From an uncultured Acinetobacter sp. (GTDB lineage Bacteria; Pseudomonadota; Gammaproteobacteria; Pseudomonadales; Moraxellaceae), in contig NZ_CALUDM010000149.1 of assembly GCF_943914805.1 (NCBI RefSeq), positions 1 through 7,635 of the forward strand: DNA of 7,635 bases. The letters run 5' to 3'. Positions 6,699 to 7,635 of the stretch are shown here, in pieces (positions within the stretch are counted from its first letter, which is position 1; every line of letters begins with the position of its first letter). Under the pieces are notes generated by a model. The model made no database searches. It saw nothing but the letters and a program-made list of their open reading frames with translations, and was not told the DNA's origin. Position numbers and translations under genes: made by a program.

Positions 6699-6717
6699 AA
6701 AAGTGATAAGCACTTTT
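6699..6717. terminator. AAAAGTG-ATAAG-CACTTTT hairpin, weak terminator or operator
   Basis: A perfect 7-bp stem with a 5-nt loop lies 48 bp after the dehydrogenase stop. The stem has only two G-C pairs and the T-run is just four bases before GAT, so termination would be weak. It also abuts the extended -10 element of the next gene (6717-6725), where a protein-binding palindrome could act on that promoter. Confidence 0.4.
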
Positions 6718-6725
6718 GATACAAT
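6717..6725 (+). promoter_or_regulatory. Candidate extended -10 promoter of the secreted-protein gene
   Basis: TGATACAAT fits the TGnTANAAT extended -10 pattern. The predicted start near 6732 leaves a 30-nt leader to ATG 6762 but only 12 nt to ATG 6744, which supports the downstream start. No clear -35 is seen. TATAAT at 6667-6672 is an alternative without a good -35. Confidence 0.4.
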
Positions 6726-6761
6726 CAAACAAATAAGTACAAAATGGCTAGGGATGAAGTG

Positions 6762-7550
6762 ATGAAAAATATTTCAAACACTATTTTAAAAACTATTCCA
6801 AAAGCTGTTCTAAAAATCATTTGCCTACAATTTATTTTGATTGGTGCGGCATCTGCGAATATTTGCGATAACGATCAAGATGTTGCGAAAATTTTGAGTC
6901 AAACGAGTATTGTCAATTTCGAACAGTCTTTAATGGATTGCAAATTTGACCCTTTAGATCATTCGAAGGTAATCATGGCTTATGCGCAATGGATTCCTGT
7001 CAAAGATGAGCCAGAACAAGGCGCTTATTATTTAAATATTTTAAAATTCAATAAAGCAGATTTAAAAGTTTTTTATAACTATGTGGTTAGAGGTTCAATT
7101 GTTTCTGATGCGATAAGTTTAGAATCAATTCAACTCGATACAGCGAACTATAATATTACACGTTCCAATCGTGCTTTAGGCGTGCGATTAAACTATTCAG
7201 GTCATTCACAACCCAATCCTTTTTCAATGCAAGTTTTAAATCTGTATGATCTTAAAAATAAAAAGAAAATCTTAGACAGCCTGATTATTGAGCGTTATCG
7301 AGCAGAAACAGATACACGTTGTAATGCGGCAGTGGAAGAACGTTCTTCCACTTTAATGATGCAAGGCAATAAAACAAAAAATTATTCTGATATTCGAGTC
7401 AACAGTAAACTCAAAAGTTATGAAATGAGGGGAACACGAGATGACTGTAAAGAGATGAATCAAAAATTGTCACAGCAAAGTTTTGCATTAAAATTTGATG
7501 GTCAAAGCTATCAATTTCCGAAAAAACTTAAAGATGATTATCAATACTAA
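6762..7550 (+). CDS. Secreted (periplasmic) four-cysteine protein of unknown function
   Basis: No characterised family recognised. The start at 6762 (262 residues) is preferred over ATG 6744 because AGGG at 6750-6753 sits 8 nt upstream and because it gives a classic signal peptide: a basic n-region (MKNISNTILKTIPKAVLK), a hydrophobic core (IICLQFILIGA) and an ASA-type cleavage site before N33. There is no lipobox, so the product is probably a soluble periplasmic or exported protein. The mature chain has four cysteines (C35, C60, C187, C229), an even number consistent with two disulfides. It is mixed in composition with many Tyr, Asn and Lys and alternating strand-like stretches (for example 90-145), ending in a strongly polar tail (KLKDDYQY). 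It is complete; the IS end begins 32 bp after its stop, so any native terminator is displaced. Confidence 0.75.
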   Translation: MKNISNTILKTIPKAVLKIICLQFILIGAASANICDNDQDVAKILSQTSIVNFEQSLMDCKFDPLDHSKVIMAYAQWIPVKDEPEQGAYYLNILKFNKADLKVFYNYVVRGSIVSDAISLESIQLDTANYNITRSNRALGVRLNYSGHSQPNPFSMQVLNLYDLKNKKKILDSLIIERYRAETDTRCNAAVEERSSTLMMQGNKTKNYSDIRVNSKLKSYEMRGTRDDCKEMNQKLSQQSFALKFDGQSYQFPKKLKDDYQY

Positions 7551-7581
7551 AACAATATAAATCATTGAATGTTCAATACTA

Positions 7582-7635
7582 TGAGACTGTAAATAAAACT
7601 GTGTAAACGCTTAAACTATCCCTCAACGCTGTTGG
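7582..7635. repeat. Right arm of the 54-bp perfect inverted repeat
   Basis: Exact reverse complement of 1-54. The host-side neighbours differ: the bases just inside the left copy are AAGCAATG (54-61) and those just before the right copy are AATACTAT (7575-7582). The two are therefore not two sides of one target duplication. Confidence 0.97.
7583..7635 (+). mobile_element. Terminus of the second IS copy (probable IS256 family), element extends right off the window
   Basis: The element starts GAGACTGT at 7583, the same tip as the left copy but facing the other way. It sits in the short stretch after the secreted-protein stop, next to a small palindrome ATTGAA-TG-TTCAAT (7564-7577). No coding frame of a transposase is reached inside the window. 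Confidence 0.72.

Noticed and set aside
6744..6761. Six-codon N-terminal extension (MARDEV) of the secreted protein
   Set aside because: ATG 6744 lacks a ribosome site and would leave a leader of only about 12 nt, while ATG 6762 has AGGG at 8 nt and gives a cleaner signal peptide.
1..7635. Whole window as a composite transposon
   Set aside because: The interior holds the essential valS and ordinary chromosomal genes, without resistance or transfer genes. Independent IS insertions or contig ends explain the repeats better.

Overview
The window reads as a piece of an Acinetobacter-type gammaproteobacterial chromosome. The DNA is AT-rich, the valyl-tRNA synthetase sequence is of the Acinetobacter type as far as I remember it, and the remaining genes look like ordinary chromosomal cargo. 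The first 54 and last 54 bases are exact reverse complements. Each is the same terminus of an insertion sequence, probably IS256 family, running outward off the window. The window therefore looks like unique DNA held between two oppositely oriented IS copies. It may be a whole assembly contig that stopped at the repeats.

Layout, left to right. (1) An IS end (1-53) cuts the 3' end of a minus-strand 5'-nucleotidase gene of the PF06189 type (52-951) and supplies part of its stop codon. (2) Five bases upstream lies a minus-strand gene for a three-helix membrane protein (957-1757) that resembles the RipA family of octameric membrane proteins. These two genes form a small, very AT-rich operon. (3) A 55-bp gap (1758-1812) holds a perfect extended -10 element, a hairpin that probably terminates valS, and the membrane-protein ribosome binding site inside that hairpin's 3' arm. 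(4) valS (1813-4704, minus) is complete. (5) A 372-bp divergent intergenic region (4705-5076) carries promoters in both directions and several small palindromes and repeats. (6) On the plus strand follow an uncharacterised cytosolic protein (best start 5077), a short-chain dehydrogenase (5853-6650), and a secreted four-cysteine protein of unknown function (best start 6762). (7) The second IS end begins 32 bp after the last gene.

valS is housekeeping. The nucleotidase/membrane-protein pair is the most accessory-looking part: it sits beside an IS, differs strongly in base composition from valS, and joins a predicted nucleotide phosphatase to a membrane protein. Whether it forms a functional system (stress, nucleotide control or phage defence) is inference only, and the nucleotidase copy here is probably C-terminally clipped. 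The three plus-strand genes share a direction but are separated by 80-111 bp gaps with their own promoter-like elements, so they may be separate transcription units. No tRNA, rRNA, CRISPR array, transposase gene or replication origin is visible.
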